64,000 nucleotides of DNA, from NCBI GenBank assembly GCA_905250115.1, contig CAJNOI010000003.1:803406-867405 (forward strand), written 5' to 3'. The stretch comes from Adineta steineri (Eukaryota; Rotifera; Eurotatoria; Adinetida; Adinetidae). Under the pieces are notes generated by a model that did not search any database, was not told the DNA's origin, and saw only the letters and a list, made by a program, of their open reading frames with translations. Position numbers and translations under genes: made by a program. Below, piece after piece: positions 1-13,992 of this stretch; the stretch's first letter is position 1, and the number at the start of each line of letters is the position of its first letter.

Positions 1-42
1 ACGCGCATCAGCATCTGAATTTCCAAGTAAATTCACTGCCAT
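1..42 (-). CDS. Possible 5' end of a gene running off the left edge
   Basis: On the minus strand an ATG at 42-40 opens a frame of 14 codons (MAVNLLGNSDADAR) that stays open to the window edge. An AG directly precedes the ATG. Nothing identifies a product; the call rests only on an open frame and codon choice like the neighbouring genes. It could equally be chance. Confidence 0.3.
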   Translation of the reverse strand, partial: MAVNLLGNSDADAR

Positions 43-590
43 TCTTTTTTTTTCTTCAATGCTTGCTAAAGTTTTTATTCAAAGATTTTTATTGAAGAAA
101 AATTAAGCTAAAAAAATAAAAAATGTTCAACTAAAAAACTTAGTTGTTTTTGTTCACGTATTTATATTACATACCATAATAATGACTGATGAAATCAATA
201 CGAACATGGGAGACTATTGATGAGTATTATAGTAACAGAAAAAGAGAAATTTGGCCTATTGATCATCGAGCGTACGAGCAGCAATAGTCGGGATAGAGGA
301 AGAACAAAATTAGGTTCTAGTTCTACTCACTCTAACGCTTTTGTCAAGCACAATAAGCAAACGAGACCGAGAGAAACAGGAATTTCCTTTTTTTCTTTTC
401 TTCCTCTCGGAAAAAGCCAAGAGATGTATTTCTGTAAAGAACACACACACACTCACACTCACAGAACGCACACAGACAGAAAATAAGAAATAAGCAAAGC
501 TATGCGCGTTTCTCTCTCTCTCTCTCCATCACACACACACATACAAAGATAACACACAGAGTCGTTTTTTTTCAATCTATTAATAGTTCA
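43..590. other. Intergenic region with short CA/CT microsatellites
   Basis: There is no supported gene. An interrupted (CA)n tract lies at about 441-480, a (CT)n run at about 511-525 and another (CA)n run at about 530-542. The open frame at 217-486 on the plus strand ends inside the CA tract and looks non-coding. Confidence 0.6.
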
Positions 591-2755
<2,165 letters not shown>

Positions 2756-3213
2756 AGTGTCTATCTGTATGTTATTTTACTGAAAGACGAAGTATCTACA
2801 ATAATAATTGATCGAAGCAAATAAAAAAAACCATGACATTACGAAGACTGGCGTGGGTGACTCGACAAAAAAAGAATAGCATGTTCCTATTCCTTTTCTA
2901 ATATGAATAGTTCGATCAAGCGTGTCATTTTATCGTCAATATTGACTATCATTTGTACAAGGTGATATTCATACTTATATTTTAAGACAGAAAACGAAAC
3001 ATTTTATATACATTTTGTTAAGGAAGAAAAAGAGGAAAAAAAGATAATTGATGAAAGTATGAATAATTATTTTGATTTTTCAATGTTGTTATTGCTAGTG
3101 CGTGCATCATAAAGATTAATTGATTATAACAGCTGAGAAGTACGACGATTTAGTTTCGGAGGTACACTCTAGAATAAAAAGATTCTAATATAGAAAAAAA
3201 ATAATTCTTTTCT
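2756..3213. other. Intergenic, no feature seen
   Basis: This is AT-rich sequence between the ATG of the basic protein and the 3' end of the ankyrin gene. It should hold the promoter of the former. I see no coding frame or repeat. Confidence 0.5.
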
Positions 3214-6200
3214 TTATCTTACTCTAGTGCGTTTTCTTATCGCTTCTAATTCCGTATCATAAGCTTTAAGTAATGTTTCAAGATATTTTTCAATTTCATC
3301 AGCACGTCGATTTTGTGGATTAAAAGCATTTTCAATTAAAATCTTATATAATGGTCGATTGATAACTATCTAAAATGAAAAAAAATAATATTTGTAAATA
3401 ATTTATTGCATAATTTTTATGTCATACATAATGATGATGAAGTCGTGCTTGTTTTAATTTATGTAATTCTTCTGCAAGTAATTTACGTCGTTCATATAAT
3501 TTATTTGAAGTTGAAATTGAATTTGATGTATGTATAATAATTTTATTCGTTGGATCCAATCTTTAAAAGAAAAATTTTAGATTTTTGAAAGCGAAAAAAA
3601 AAATAAATGAAACAACTTTGCTTCATCACTATGAGTTAGTGGTGTAATTGTGGTTTTTGATTTAGCAAAAACACGACGACGATCTTGAGCATTGATTTCA
3701 TCTAATACAAGACTATTTTTCGTCAATGGTTGGAAATTTAATGAACGAGTTTTTTTAAGATCATCATATTTTTTATTATCTAAACATAATTGTGCTTGTT
3801 TCAATAAAACATTTTTCGGCTTTGTTAATATATTCGTCGATGGCTTCGATAAATTATTTATTATTTTCGGAGTAGATTTTTCCCGATGAATAACCAACGA
3901 ATTCTTTCGTAATTTATATTGACGATAATATTTTTGAATACGTCGAGCATATATATTAGCAAGTAAATTTCCACGTTGACCACCATGCTTATGAATAAGA
4001 TACTTCATGCATGCTTCTTGACAACGTATACGAGCAAGATCATATGGTGTTAAATAATTACCCTATAGTATTAATATATAGTTTCATTGAATTTTATCCT
4101 TTTCAGAGATGTATAATGACAAGGACTTGTCATTTTACTTTAGAAATTCATTGAAGAAGAAAAAAAAGTATCACCCTTGAAGTTAACTTCATTTCCGTTA
4201 TTTGATGACTAGTTTTAATGTCGAAGATATGCTCTGTTTCTGATGCTATGCACATGTCTATTCTAATTTATCTATATATATATTAGATAAAAAGAAATTG
4301 CACTTAGCGTAAGCTTCTCATGACTTCCATTAGAAATTAATTGAGAAATATCAAGACAATTCTATTCTATTTGTAAACTTATACAAAATCATTAAATCTA
4401 CTATTTCCTTCTTCCTCTATCTCTTTATAATCATTTTCCGTTATTACTAAATTGAACTATTTTAGTCTAATTATTTAATATATATATAGCTTTTCGGGAG
4501 ATTAAAAAAGAACATTCAAATATTACTTACAGCAGATGTTCGCATAAATGAATTAATTTTAGCTCCACATTCAATTAAAACTTCGCATGTATCAATATCT
4601 CCTAGACTAGCTGCTAAATGAAGAGGAGTTCGATGTTCATCATTTTGAATACTAATCCTATATGGATATAATTTAAAAATATATCGAATAATATCTATGT
4701 ATAAAAAAAAAATTTTTTTATCGTGAAAATATTTATTTAAAATTTACTATAAACTTGTAAAGATTCATCTGTTTGATTACGAACTTTATTGACTGATAGA
4801 GAATTTATTGCTTCATGTATTGGATAATCTCCACGTTTATTTTTTATCCAAATATTTGCATGAGATTCTATTAAATATTTTAAACAAATCAAATTTCCTT
4901 TTGATATAGCACAATGACTTGGTCTAAATTAAATTAAGATATAAAAAGTCTATTAAAAAAATCCTTGAAAATAATCATACGTTCGACCACGATTATCTTT
5001 ATGATTAGGATCGGCTTTTAATTTAAGTAAGACTTGACAAACATCTGGATGATCTAATGTAATAGCATAAAATAAAGCAGTACAACCATTGAGATCTTCT
5101 CCTAAATATATTTCTTTATAAATAAACAAAGAATTATTTCTCAAAAAACCTTCAATAGGACATCCACATTGTTCTACTAGCATTCGAATACAAAATGCAT
5201 GACCACGAGTTGCTGCACAATGTAAAGCTAAATTCAAATGTACACATAGAACAAAAATATGAACTATTTATTGATCTATACCAGATAGAGAATCTTTATC
5301 AATATGTAATTGATTGGCACCGTATTTATATAGTAAACGTATTGCATCAATAGCACCTAAAAATCAAATCTTTCTTTTAATTATTATTATTTATTATATT
5401 AAATCTGATGACAATAATAAGAAGATCATTTTGTCCTGTAGACATGTTTATTTTTAATCTCTACATCCTACAAGAAAAGATTCTTATCTTATGAAACATA
5501 TTCATAACTTTCACCTCGATTATTTACGCACATACTATATCCTTCCAGTCGTCAGAAAAAAAAGGATTTATTATTAATTCTTACTGCTAATGTCAATCTT
5601 TTCAACAAGAAAACTAAATTTAATTATTATATAACCTGCACTAGCAGCCCACATGAACGGTGTTCGTATTTGTCCATCAGTACAATCAATATTCACTTTA
5701 TGATCAATAAACTTTTGTAAAATAGCCAGACCTAATTTGAACAAAAAACCCAAACTTTCAAAAAAATTCCATATAATTTTATATTTACCCTTTACGGAAT
5801 CAATTCGTAAATCTTCATTCGTTGGTACACTACATAATTGTGATGCATAATGAATAGGAAAAGCATTATGAATATCAGCTGTATGTATAGGTGCTTTATA
5901 TTGAAGAAGAATATCAAATAGATGAAGATGTCCACAAACTAATATATATAAATAAAAATTTTTCAATATGTCTTGAAGAATTAAACCTGTTATCCAATGA
6001 ATTAATGAATGTGATTCATTATCAACCAATTCAACATTTGCACCTTGTTCACATAAAAATTTTACCATAGTTTCATTACCATTCATACAAGCTGTAGTTA
6101 ATATTTATTATTATATTTAATAGAAACTCATTTTTTTTTCTTCAGACATACCTAAATGAAGGGCTGAACAACCTTCATTATCTCGTAAATTAAGAATATT

Positions 6201-6438
6201 CGTTTTTATTGCATCATCTTTTAATAGAAGACAAGCACAATTTATATCCGTATTCTCCGAACAATAATGAAGTGCTGATCGACCTTGTTCATCTAATTGA
6301 TTAATATCATACTAAATAATTGATTACAAATGATGAAAATCTCTTCAGAAAACTATTTCTTCTTACTTTGGAATCAATTAAAGATTTTACATAATCACTA
6401 TTGCCTTTTTGACATGCATTAAAAAGTAATGCCGACAT
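3214..6438 (-). CDS. Ankyrin-repeat protein with IQ motif, 13 exons
   Basis: This is probably a scaffold protein: many ankyrin repeats for protein binding and one IQ-like helix that could bind calmodulin. Exons (minus): 6438-6367, 6311-6152, 6091-5987, 5938-5789, 5731-5636, 5356-5282, 5227-5150, 5101-4981, 4923-4748, 4694-4531, 4062-3617, 3560-3428, 3369-3214. All are GT-AG with consistent phase, giving 643 residues. Ankyrin cores can be read throughout (SALHLACMNGN, TPFMWAASAG, LALHCAATRGH, TALFYAITLDH, DYPIHEA, TPLHLAASLGD). After the last repeat comes LTPYDLA...KYLIHKHGG, then an IQ-like helix (ARRIQKYYRQYKLRK), then a coiled-coil-like end. The layout resembles inversin but the match is not specific. 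The stop follows an AGA|GTAAGA that could also be a donor, so a further 3' exon is possible. Confidence 0.8.
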
Positions 6439-7050
6439 TGTTTTAATATTCTATACATAAAAATAATATATCATAGATAACAAAAGAATCATTAGATATG
6501 TTCACATTATCTTTCGCCTACTTATCGCTTATTTATTAATATGAACGCAAAAAGTGAAATATCAGAATAGGGAAAAAATCTGCTTATTATTTGTTACTTT
6601 GTTGCTGTCATGTCAACAGAGATATGTGAGTACGAGAGAGAGAAAAAAGAAGAAGAAGAAGAAGAAGATTCTGAACATTGAAAAGATAATCAGGAAGAAG
6701 CAAAAAGAGAAGATAATATAAGAAAGATAATTTATTATAACAATGAAATACCTATTTAGACGCTTAAACAAATATTTTGACGTTGATGGGATGTAATAGC
6801 CTTGTTGAAAAGAATCATAAAGAAAAAATCATGCAACATTCTTTTTTTAGTTTTTAACATGCTATTTTTAATCCATTTAGTAGACATGCAGCTCATTTAA
6901 TTCTTACGCGTCTATGATTTATATATAGATGTAGTTTATGTTTGACTCCAATCAGAATTTTGTTGATTATTCTACGAGTAATTTATTTAAATATTACAAA
7001 AAATATGTCGAGTAAAACAAACACATCGACAAAATACACTAATTTTTTTT
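6439..7050. other. Intergenic with a short GAA/GAG purine tract
   Basis: No gene is supported. A purine-rich microsatellite lies at about 6633-6668. The rest is AT-rich and should include the ankyrin gene promoter. Confidence 0.5.
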
Positions 7051-7823
7051 TCAATATTTATAATTTTGAGTTTCTAAATAAAATAATTCATTTTTTAATT
7101 TATTAATTTTACGCTTTAAACATTTCATTTCATCATGTGAATCCATTGTTTGTCCTATAATAAAAAATAAATTTTTCTAAATAAAAGATAATGCGTGAAG
7201 AAAATCTTACGTTCAATTTGTTTTTTTAATATTTTATTTTCTTTTAATAATTTTCTAATATACACATCATTATTATCTTTAATATATTTTTCATTAGTTT
7301 TTGCTCGTTTCATTTTAATTGTTATTCCATCAATATTAAACATGTCTGTTTGAAGAAGTAGTCGATCAACCATATCATAATCTTTAAAATGTATAAATGC
7401 ATGTAAAGACTTCGGTACAATTCGAATTTGTTCAATATACATTTCATATTCATGAAAACAATGACGAATTGCGAAATCATTCCAGTTTATGATTAAATCA
7501 TTTCTTATTGGTTTGATAAATAAAACGGTTGAATCCATATATGCACGTTCAATATATCCATAACGAAAACGACGAATAAATATTTCTTGTCTATTAATAA
7601 TACATTTTCGATATTTTGATAGAACACGATCGATTGATTCGATATCAGAAAATAGAATTATTGCTGATTTTGGCGTCCAAGATTCAATATGTTCAATAGT
7701 ACCAAATGGACTGAAAAATGCATGTATATCTTGAGTATTAATACGACCATCAAGATTACTAAGAAAAATTTTCAAATAATCAGCACCATTCGATGGTGAA
7801 AGTACAACATTTGAATCTTTCAT
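7051..7823 (-). CDS. RNA-binding protein with two RRM-like domains
   Basis: Two exons, 7823-7211 and 7154-7051, are joined across a 56-nt intron and give 238 residues. RRM1 starts soon after the Met: RNP2-like KIFLSNL, then DIHAFFSPFGTIEHIESW and RNP1-like SAIILFSDI. A weaker second RRM-like unit follows (STVLFIKPIR ... HAFIHFKDYDMVDRLL). The end is a short lysine-rich coiled coil (LLKENKILKKQIER). I chose the ATG at 7823 because the frame further upstream (to 7952) has no ATG; it also holds a GAG|GTAAAA donor and an acceptor-like TTAG, so upstream sequence may be a spliced 5' exon. The specific family is not recognised; a role in RNA binding is inferred from the fold. Confidence 0.7.
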
Positions 7824-8224
7824 AGATATCAGATGCAATGAGTGAATAGAAATGTGTTCTTGTCTGAACAGTTCAGGCTTAGTTGTGAATGTATTGAAAG
7901 TCTTGCTATTGAATAAAAATTTTACCTCGAAAATTTGTTCGTTACTGTTCAAAACCTCTAATTAAGAATAAAACTTCCCGAAAAAAAAATTAATTAAGGA
8001 GGTTAAATAGAAACTCTTTGTTGATCTTTTCTCGTTCAATAATCTCAATTTTGCTAAAAAAAAACTTAGGAAGAAAATAATAATTTCCCTTTTGTTTCAT
8101 TTATAGATGACGCTTTACAAAAATATATGTCTGATTGAACATTGTTCATCGTTCAATCACACCAATAATAAATGAATAATACAAATAATCGATTTCGATT
8201 TTAAATACACGAAAATTTTCGATC
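7824..8224. other. Divergent promoter region between the RRM and F-box genes
   Basis: This is the shared upstream region of two genes transcribed away from each other. It is AT-rich with several poly-A/T runs. No motif can be named with confidence; the first exon of the RRM gene may lie at its left edge. Confidence 0.4.
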
Positions 8225-9556
8225 ATGTCAGATAATCTAGTTCAACATTATATTAATACTCATGAATATTTAACAATTAAAATCTATGATTGTTATTTAT
8301 TATTTCATCGAAATATTATTCAACATTCGAATAATCATGAATTAGGCTTAGGTAAAAAATATTTCAGTTAAATTTATTCTTTTCATTCATTTTTTCGTAA
8401 TTAGAATTACCACCAGCTATTGTAGAAACAATTTTTGGTTCAAATCCTTTATCAGTTATTGATGTGACGAGTACATGTCATGTTCATCCATCACTTTATG
8501 ATATAATTATATTTGCTGATAAATCTGCTGTTTATACACGAAAAAAATTATCATCGAAAATTAATAAGGCTGTAAAACAAACAACGAAATATAAAATACT
8601 TCCATATTATGTACATGAAGATTTAGAGTTATTAAAATGTTGTGGAATGTCAAAAGAAGATATTGATTTATTTAGAAAAAAACTTGATGATAATCAAAAA
8701 TTAGATTTTTTTACTACGAGTAAATCTGATGAAATTCTTCAAAAAATTATTGATTTTACTGACATATCAACGAGATTAAAGTAATTAACAAATATTTTAT
8801 TATCAAAAAAAAACCTAATTCTCATTTTAGTTGTCGATTAGTATCAAGAAAATGGAAAACACTTGTTGATCGTTCATCATCAGTAAAATATCATACTTTT
8901 CCTTTCTAATCAATCTATTCTTTTTCCTTATAGTGGAATTATGTATGCTTGACAAAACTAAATCGATATGTTAATCGAGCGTTAAGTTATTTTCAAAAAA
9001 TTAATATCCGTGAATTGGTAAGAAAATGATTTTACGAAAAAAGTTAATAGTCGTGTTCTGCATGATTGGACACAATAAATCATATTTTCTTCTCCGCATT
9101 GTAAAATACGAGTTAATATTGATCTGTTTTTTTTTCAGGATCTTTCTCAGTTATTATTCGAACCGTTACAATATAATATAACAAGTGATCTATCATTGTA
9201 TTCATTACGATCACTCTGTATAACAACCGATCATCCACCTGAATTATTTATCTTATTATTTCAAATTGCACCTTTTTTACAGCACATTAAACTTATTCAA
9301 ACCGTGAATTCATCATTAAAAATCAAAACTATTCAGTTGTATGATTATATTAATTATATTATTTGTCTATGTCAAAATAATTTAAAATATTTACGTAAAT
9401 TACATATTCAACTTCGATCTGCATTTGATCAGGTAAACTAAAAACAAGAAATTTTGTATAAATTAACTTTTTTTGTGTCGATTTTTAAAATAGATATTTC
9501 TCGAATCATCTTCCGTTACATCAATACCAGTATCGTATGAAGTCATTACTTGTTAG
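8225..9556 (+). CDS. F-box-like protein, six exons
   Basis: Exons 8225-8351, 8405-8780, 8831-8882, 8934-9017, 9139-9432 and 9494-9556 join in phase to 331 residues. After splicing exon 2 to exon 3 the sequence reads DEILQKIIDFTDISTRLNCRLVSRKWKTLVD. This fits an F-box: LP.EIL..I, then a helix, then the LVSRKWK signature and a closing hydrophobic residue. The F-box sits mid-protein (residues about 155-185), not at the N-terminus. The following part is leucine-rich without clear repeats. F-box proteins normally recruit substrates to SCF ubiquitin ligases through Skp1; the target cannot be told. A plain frame read hides the motif because it spans the intron at 8781-8830. Confidence 0.7.
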
Positions 9557-9719
9557 ATAATTGTTTTTGTGTGATAGATATACATTCCTAGACGTTTGAC
9601 TTGCATTTTGTAATAAGAATTATTTAATTTATCAATAAAATTTTACGACACTACTATAATCGATTTTCTTTTATTAAAATTTATTATTCTTTTTCTGTTT
9701 TAACAAAATGTTAATGTCT

Positions 9720-10277
9720 TTATTCCGGTATTAAATCATCTTCACAAACCCAAGCTGTATAATCAGGTGAATGACCCGTAAAATTAACTTTATAATAAAT
9801 TTTTCCATTACGTTCTTCCATTGCAAGTACTTCATTAACAGTTTCGATTTCATCTTCATTTTTTAATAATGGTGAGATTGTCATATCTTTATTAATATTT
9901 TCATGTGAGGCTATTTGATTTGATGTTAAACCTTGTTGAATAGGTGATGAAAAATTGCTTTTTGATTGAAATGGAAAATACATATTAGAATAATGATTTG
10001 CTTGAGTTTTATATAAACGTTTCTTTTTCAGAAGTTTTATTATAATACAAACAAAACATAATGTAAAAAAGAATAAGATTATACAAATTATAATAACTAG
10101 AATCAATGAATTTTGAAGATTGAAAAATAACTAAAATCATAATCTTCGAGCGAGAGAAAAAATCTTTTTTTTTATTACTTTTATATCATTCCAGATATTT
10201 TCATCAGTGACGATTGTTGTTGTAAATAATTTGGTAATATGTGTATTGGTGGTTAGATTAAATGTAGATGAAGACAT
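9720..10277 (-). CDS. Single-pass membrane protein with chromodomain-like tail
   Basis: Two exons, 10277-10179 and 10130-9720, are joined across a 48-nt GT-AG intron (both phase 0) and give 169 residues. Residues 1-40 are Ser/Thr-rich and uncharged. Residues about 43-68 form one long hydrophobic helix (LILVIIICIILFFF and on), followed by KLLKKKR; by the positive-inside rule the N-terminus is outside. The last 40 residues look like a chromodomain or chromo-shadow fold: ETVNEVLAMEERNGKIYYKVNF, then the ..YTAWVCEDDLI end that matches the ..TWEPEENL pattern. Chromodomains normally bind methyl-lysine in chromatin, so a membrane-anchored one is odd. It could instead be an SH3-like beta barrel with a chance likeness. 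Both the splice model and the domain call are mine, from sequence alone. Confidence 0.6.
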
Positions 10278-10908
10278 TCTACACTTGAATCTTTTGGTTA
10301 GTTTAGATTTGGCGCTATTTATAAAATATAATGGAAATGAGATTGATTTCAGTATCAATAAAGTTCATTGAAACATATATATAATATAATTACATGTTGA
10401 AATATCATATAGATAAGAAATTAGAGATATACATGTCACATTAGTAATACGCATTATCTACACATGTCTATCATATGTAATAATTCATTTTAGTAAGAAT
10501 AAGAAATAGTTGTGATGACACTTCATACTAGTATTTCTATTTACAACTACTTATTCTGAAGATGTATCATCAAATCTAGTTGTTAATGTTGAAAACATAA
10601 TAATCTCTATATGATAAAATTATTTTCATTGTTTGTATGCTCGAATGGAAATTATTAAGATTATTTCCGGTAATTAATAATTATATCTTATCGAATTATC
10701 AATATAACGAGATCTGATACAACGATTTTTGATGTAAATATCACTCGTTAATGTCAACATTTCTTGCTATTATATTCCTTTCATATGTGCGCATGAAAAA
10801 TGTTTGTTTTTGACCTTTTATTATTTTATGCGACCTATTTCTTGATTTGTGTAAAAATCTTATATGAATGGTATCATTGCTCTACCTTTCAAATTTATTT
10901 ATATGATT
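10278..10908. other. Intergenic, no feature seen
   Basis: AT-rich spacer between the chromo-like gene and the 3' end of the peptidase gene. No frame or repeat stands out. Confidence 0.5.
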
Positions 10909-11643
10909 CTATTTAGCCCATGTAGGTATAGCACGACCTAAATAAGCATCTGGATCAACACCATCACCTTTCAATCCATTACGACCACGTTTAAAACTTG
11001 CTACTTGATTTGTAGCACCTGATGATGCTTCACGATCTCCAATGGCAATAGCATGAATATGTTTATTATTTTCAAAACTATCAGCAACACGTCCACGTGA
11101 CCAAGCAGCAAAACCAGCTTTTCTTAAAGCAACTATCATAGTATCAACTTTTTTCTTATCATTATTAACAACAGATGTACGAATATCAATAGCACCACCA
11201 CCATCATGTGTACCAGCACTAGCTGTAACACTTGATGAGTATGAACCTTGACTTAATGAAAATTGAAAACCAGACATTCCCATTTGTGCCAAATAAACTT
11301 CAGCACGTAAAATCATATCAATTGTACGTTGATTTAATTTTACATTACGCCATGTTTTACGAGTATAATCAGCTTTTGGTGGTGTACTTTCATAAGAATC
11401 AGATGCCGTTGTTGCACAATTAATATACTCAGCTGATGCCCATTGATTCGTATCAATACGACAAAAACCATTTTTATTCTCTAAACATTTCACTGTTGTA
11501 CCTTGATAAAGACTTCGAACAATAGTTCCTGTTGCCGATGGTGATTGTCGTACATTCAATGTTGGATTGGCTTTTACTATACAACTATAAATAGGTGTAT
11601 AGAGTGCAATCAATGAAAATAATATTATTACAATAGAATGCAT
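10909..11643 (-). CDS. Secreted SH3b plus M15-like peptidase, intronless
   Basis: This is a 244-residue secreted protein. The start is the ATG at 11643 (MHSIVIILF); the in-frame codon further upstream is GTG. A signal peptide covers about residues 1-20 and ends near YSC. A bacterial-type SH3b domain follows (NPTLNVRQSPSATGTIV ... NGFCRI). After a linker comes a domain with GTHDGGGAIDIR and, later, HIHAIAIGD, the His/Asp/His zinc pattern of D-Ala-D-Ala carboxypeptidase-like (M15) enzymes. The expected substrate is bacterial peptidoglycan, and the SH3b part could bind the cell wall. The architecture and wording of these motifs are typical of actinobacterial and some fungal secreted proteins. 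Together with the absence of introns among intron-rich neighbours, this makes horizontal gain likely. Codon use looks like the host, so the transfer would be old. Confidence 0.85.
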   Translation of the reverse strand: MHSIVIILFSLIALYTPIYSCIVKANPTLNVRQSPSATGTIVRSLYQGTTVKCLENKNGFCRIDTNQWASAEYINCATTASDSYESTPPKADYTRKTWRNVKLNQRTIDMILRAEVYLAQMGMSGFQFSLSQGSYSSSVTASAGTHDGGGAIDIRTSVVNNDKKKVDTMIVALRKAGFAAWSRGRVADSFENNKHIHAIAIGDREASSGATNQVASFKRGRNGLKGDGVDPDAYLGRAIPTWAK

Positions 11644-11811
11644 TTTTAATATCACTTTGTTTTAGATTATTTATAGTTATATATATGCATTATGGGAATA
11701 AAAACATTTGTTATATATTTTTTTTTGTTTTGCTTTATTTATTAAAAAATATCAGATGTATTTTTCACAGATAAAACTCACTGAGAATTTTTTTTTTGCA
11801 TAAGTCTATTT

Positions 11812-13992
11812 TTAAACATTCGGATGATATGGTTTTGGTGTATCTGTAGACATTCTCGAATCAAGTCGAAATAAAGATGAATGTTCTTCTTGTATATCAG
11901 TTGTATTTGTTATTGATGAACGTCGCTGTTTCATAGTTGCTTTTTGAAATTGTTTTACTTTCGGTAATGCATCTCGTAGAAGTTGTCCGATACGTTCAAA
12001 TGTTGGTCGATTAGTAGGATTTTCTGCCCAACAAGCATTCATTATGTCATTATATTCAGGCATAACATTCGTCATTGTTTCTTCAAATGATACTAAACGT
12101 TGTCCTTCAACAATGATTCGACTAACTTCAGCTTCATCTTTAATGTCTGCATATGGTTGTTCTAAACGTATTTGTTCCCAAAGACAAACACCAAATGAAT
12201 AAACATCACAGGAAGTATTAAATCTTGAATTATCCGATGGATTCGATAGTATTTCTGGTGATGACCAACGTATTGAAACTGGTAATGCTGGATGACTTAA
12301 TTTACATAAACAACGTTCACTATCACATGCTTCACGAAGTGGTTGAAGAATCGGAATAAGACCGTAATCACAAACATGTACACGTAAATCAACTCCAATA
12401 AGAAGATTTGATGATTTTAAATTTCTATGAAGTATTTTTGATTGATGTAAATAAGCAAGTGCATCTGATGTATTTATACACCATGATAATCTTAATGACC
12501 AATCAACTTTTGTTGGAAAACGTCGTATAAAATCAATAATTGTACCATGTTCAGCAAATGATAAAAGTATTCGAGGATAAATATCAATATCAAAACAAAT
12601 GCCAATAACTGCTGTTAAATTTTTATGACGTACATGACTTAATAAACCAATTTCATTTTCCAAATAGGTTTTTTCAGTTTGAGAAAATTTTTCCGGATGA
12701 ACACCAATACGTAAAGTTTTTACTGCAATTAGTTTTTCATTCCATCGTCCTTCACATACTTCACCGCCTAATTCACCAACACCTAAGCTAGAAAAGAAAA
12801 AAGAAAAAAGAAATTATAATAATGTGTCTATGATGAATTTAATTATTAATATGTTGTCTACCGTTTAATAACTTTAAAATCTTGAGAAGATATTATGGAA
12901 TTTTCTAGAACAGGAACTATTGATTTACTACGTGGTCGTTTATGAGTCCCACTTCGATGATAAGTATCCGTTAAACCAATTTTAACTCCTTGTGATGGTT
13001 CCAATGTATTGATATTTAAATTTGCTATTCATTTTATAGAAAAGATGATAAATATATAGAAGAGAGAAATAATTATATTTACTAGTAGCTACTGCTCCGT
13101 ATGTATTTCGTTCAGGATAATGTCGACGACATTGAAAAAAAATGCAAACAGCTGTACCAATAATAAATAAAATAACCAACAATAAAACTAATAAAAGTCC
13201 TTTTGGAAATGTATTGCCTATTTATTTAATAGCATTATTTTAAATTAATTACAGAAAAAGAAATTGATATACCTCCGCAAACGTTTGGACAACAACAACG
13301 ATGTGTTAAAGAGAAAACCTACGTGTAATATCATTACTTATTTTTTGAATCAAACTATAAAATAAGATCTAATCCTACTGGTGTTATATTATGCTGATAT
13401 TCAACGAATTTAAAATGCGCACGATGTATACGTCTATTGCAATCACATCGAACGTGCATTTTTTTATTTGCATATGACCTCGAAAGAAAAAACAACATTT
13501 TCTTTACATAGTAAAAATTCTATGAATGAAATATATATATAATTTCATTACTTTGATCCATAATATTGAAGTGTTAATGGTGTTATTGTTGATAATACAG
13601 TTGAATTTAATTTAATTGCATTTGTATAATATTCATAATAATCTTGTCTTAGTTGTATTTTTTTACAACCTAAAACATTATGACATTGTTCACCATTAAC
13701 TGTATATGGATCATCATTTATTGGAAGATTGAATGTTTTACACGGATTGAAATAATAAGTTTCATTATCCAATGCAACCCTATTGTTTAATATATTAGAG
13801 GAAAAAAAGAGATATTTGATCTTACGTTAGAAGTTGATTACGTATATCCCGTAAATCAATCCTTTTACTAAGATGTTTGTTAGCAGTATATTCATGCCAT
13901 ACACAATTAGTTGATGTTGTCGACCATGTATTAGAAATGGTTAATTGGACAATAGGTAGGAATAATAACAGGAAATATGTAATAAATATCAT
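11812..13992 (-). CDS. Receptor pseudokinase with M6P-receptor-like ectodomain, seven exons
   Basis: Exons (minus) 13992-13826, 13779-13552, 13478-13379, 13318-13273, 13217-13083, 13024-12862 and 12787-11812 join in phase to 604 residues. The order is: signal peptide (MIFITYFLLLFLPIVQLTIS); an ectodomain of about 150 residues with the mannose-6-phosphate-receptor homology pattern (YYFNPC, LTLQYYG, HVRCDC, a closing CCCP); one transmembrane helix (LLLVLLLVILFIIGTAVCIFF); a short juxtamembrane part; then a tyrosine-kinase-like domain. The kinase has a G-x-G loop (GVGELGG), K303 in IAVK, E325 in ENEIG, and DYG at 420-422. However the catalytic HRD is HRN (H400-R401-N402), so phosphotransfer is probably lost or weak. 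SPEIL, DVYSFGV and NRPTF are intact. Role: probably a sensor or scaffold for glycan-bearing or lysosomal ligands, by inference. Confidence 0.8.

Noticed and set aside
217..486. An 89-codon plus-strand frame
   Set aside because: It ends in a (CA)n microsatellite that reads as Thr-His repeats, and its codon use differs from the real genes.
3214..6438. Naming the ankyrin/IQ gene inversin (INVS)
   Set aside because: Ankyrin repeats followed by an IQ motif fit the layout, but ankyrin consensus likeness is not specific and the second IQ and D-box could not be found.
7824..7952. Starting the RRM protein at 7952
   Set aside because: The codon at 7952 is TTG, and the stretch contains both acceptor-like and donor-like sites. 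The first ATG is at 7823.
10909..11655. Starting the SH3b/M15 protein at 11655
   Set aside because: The codon there is GTG; the ATG at 11643 gives a normal signal peptide.
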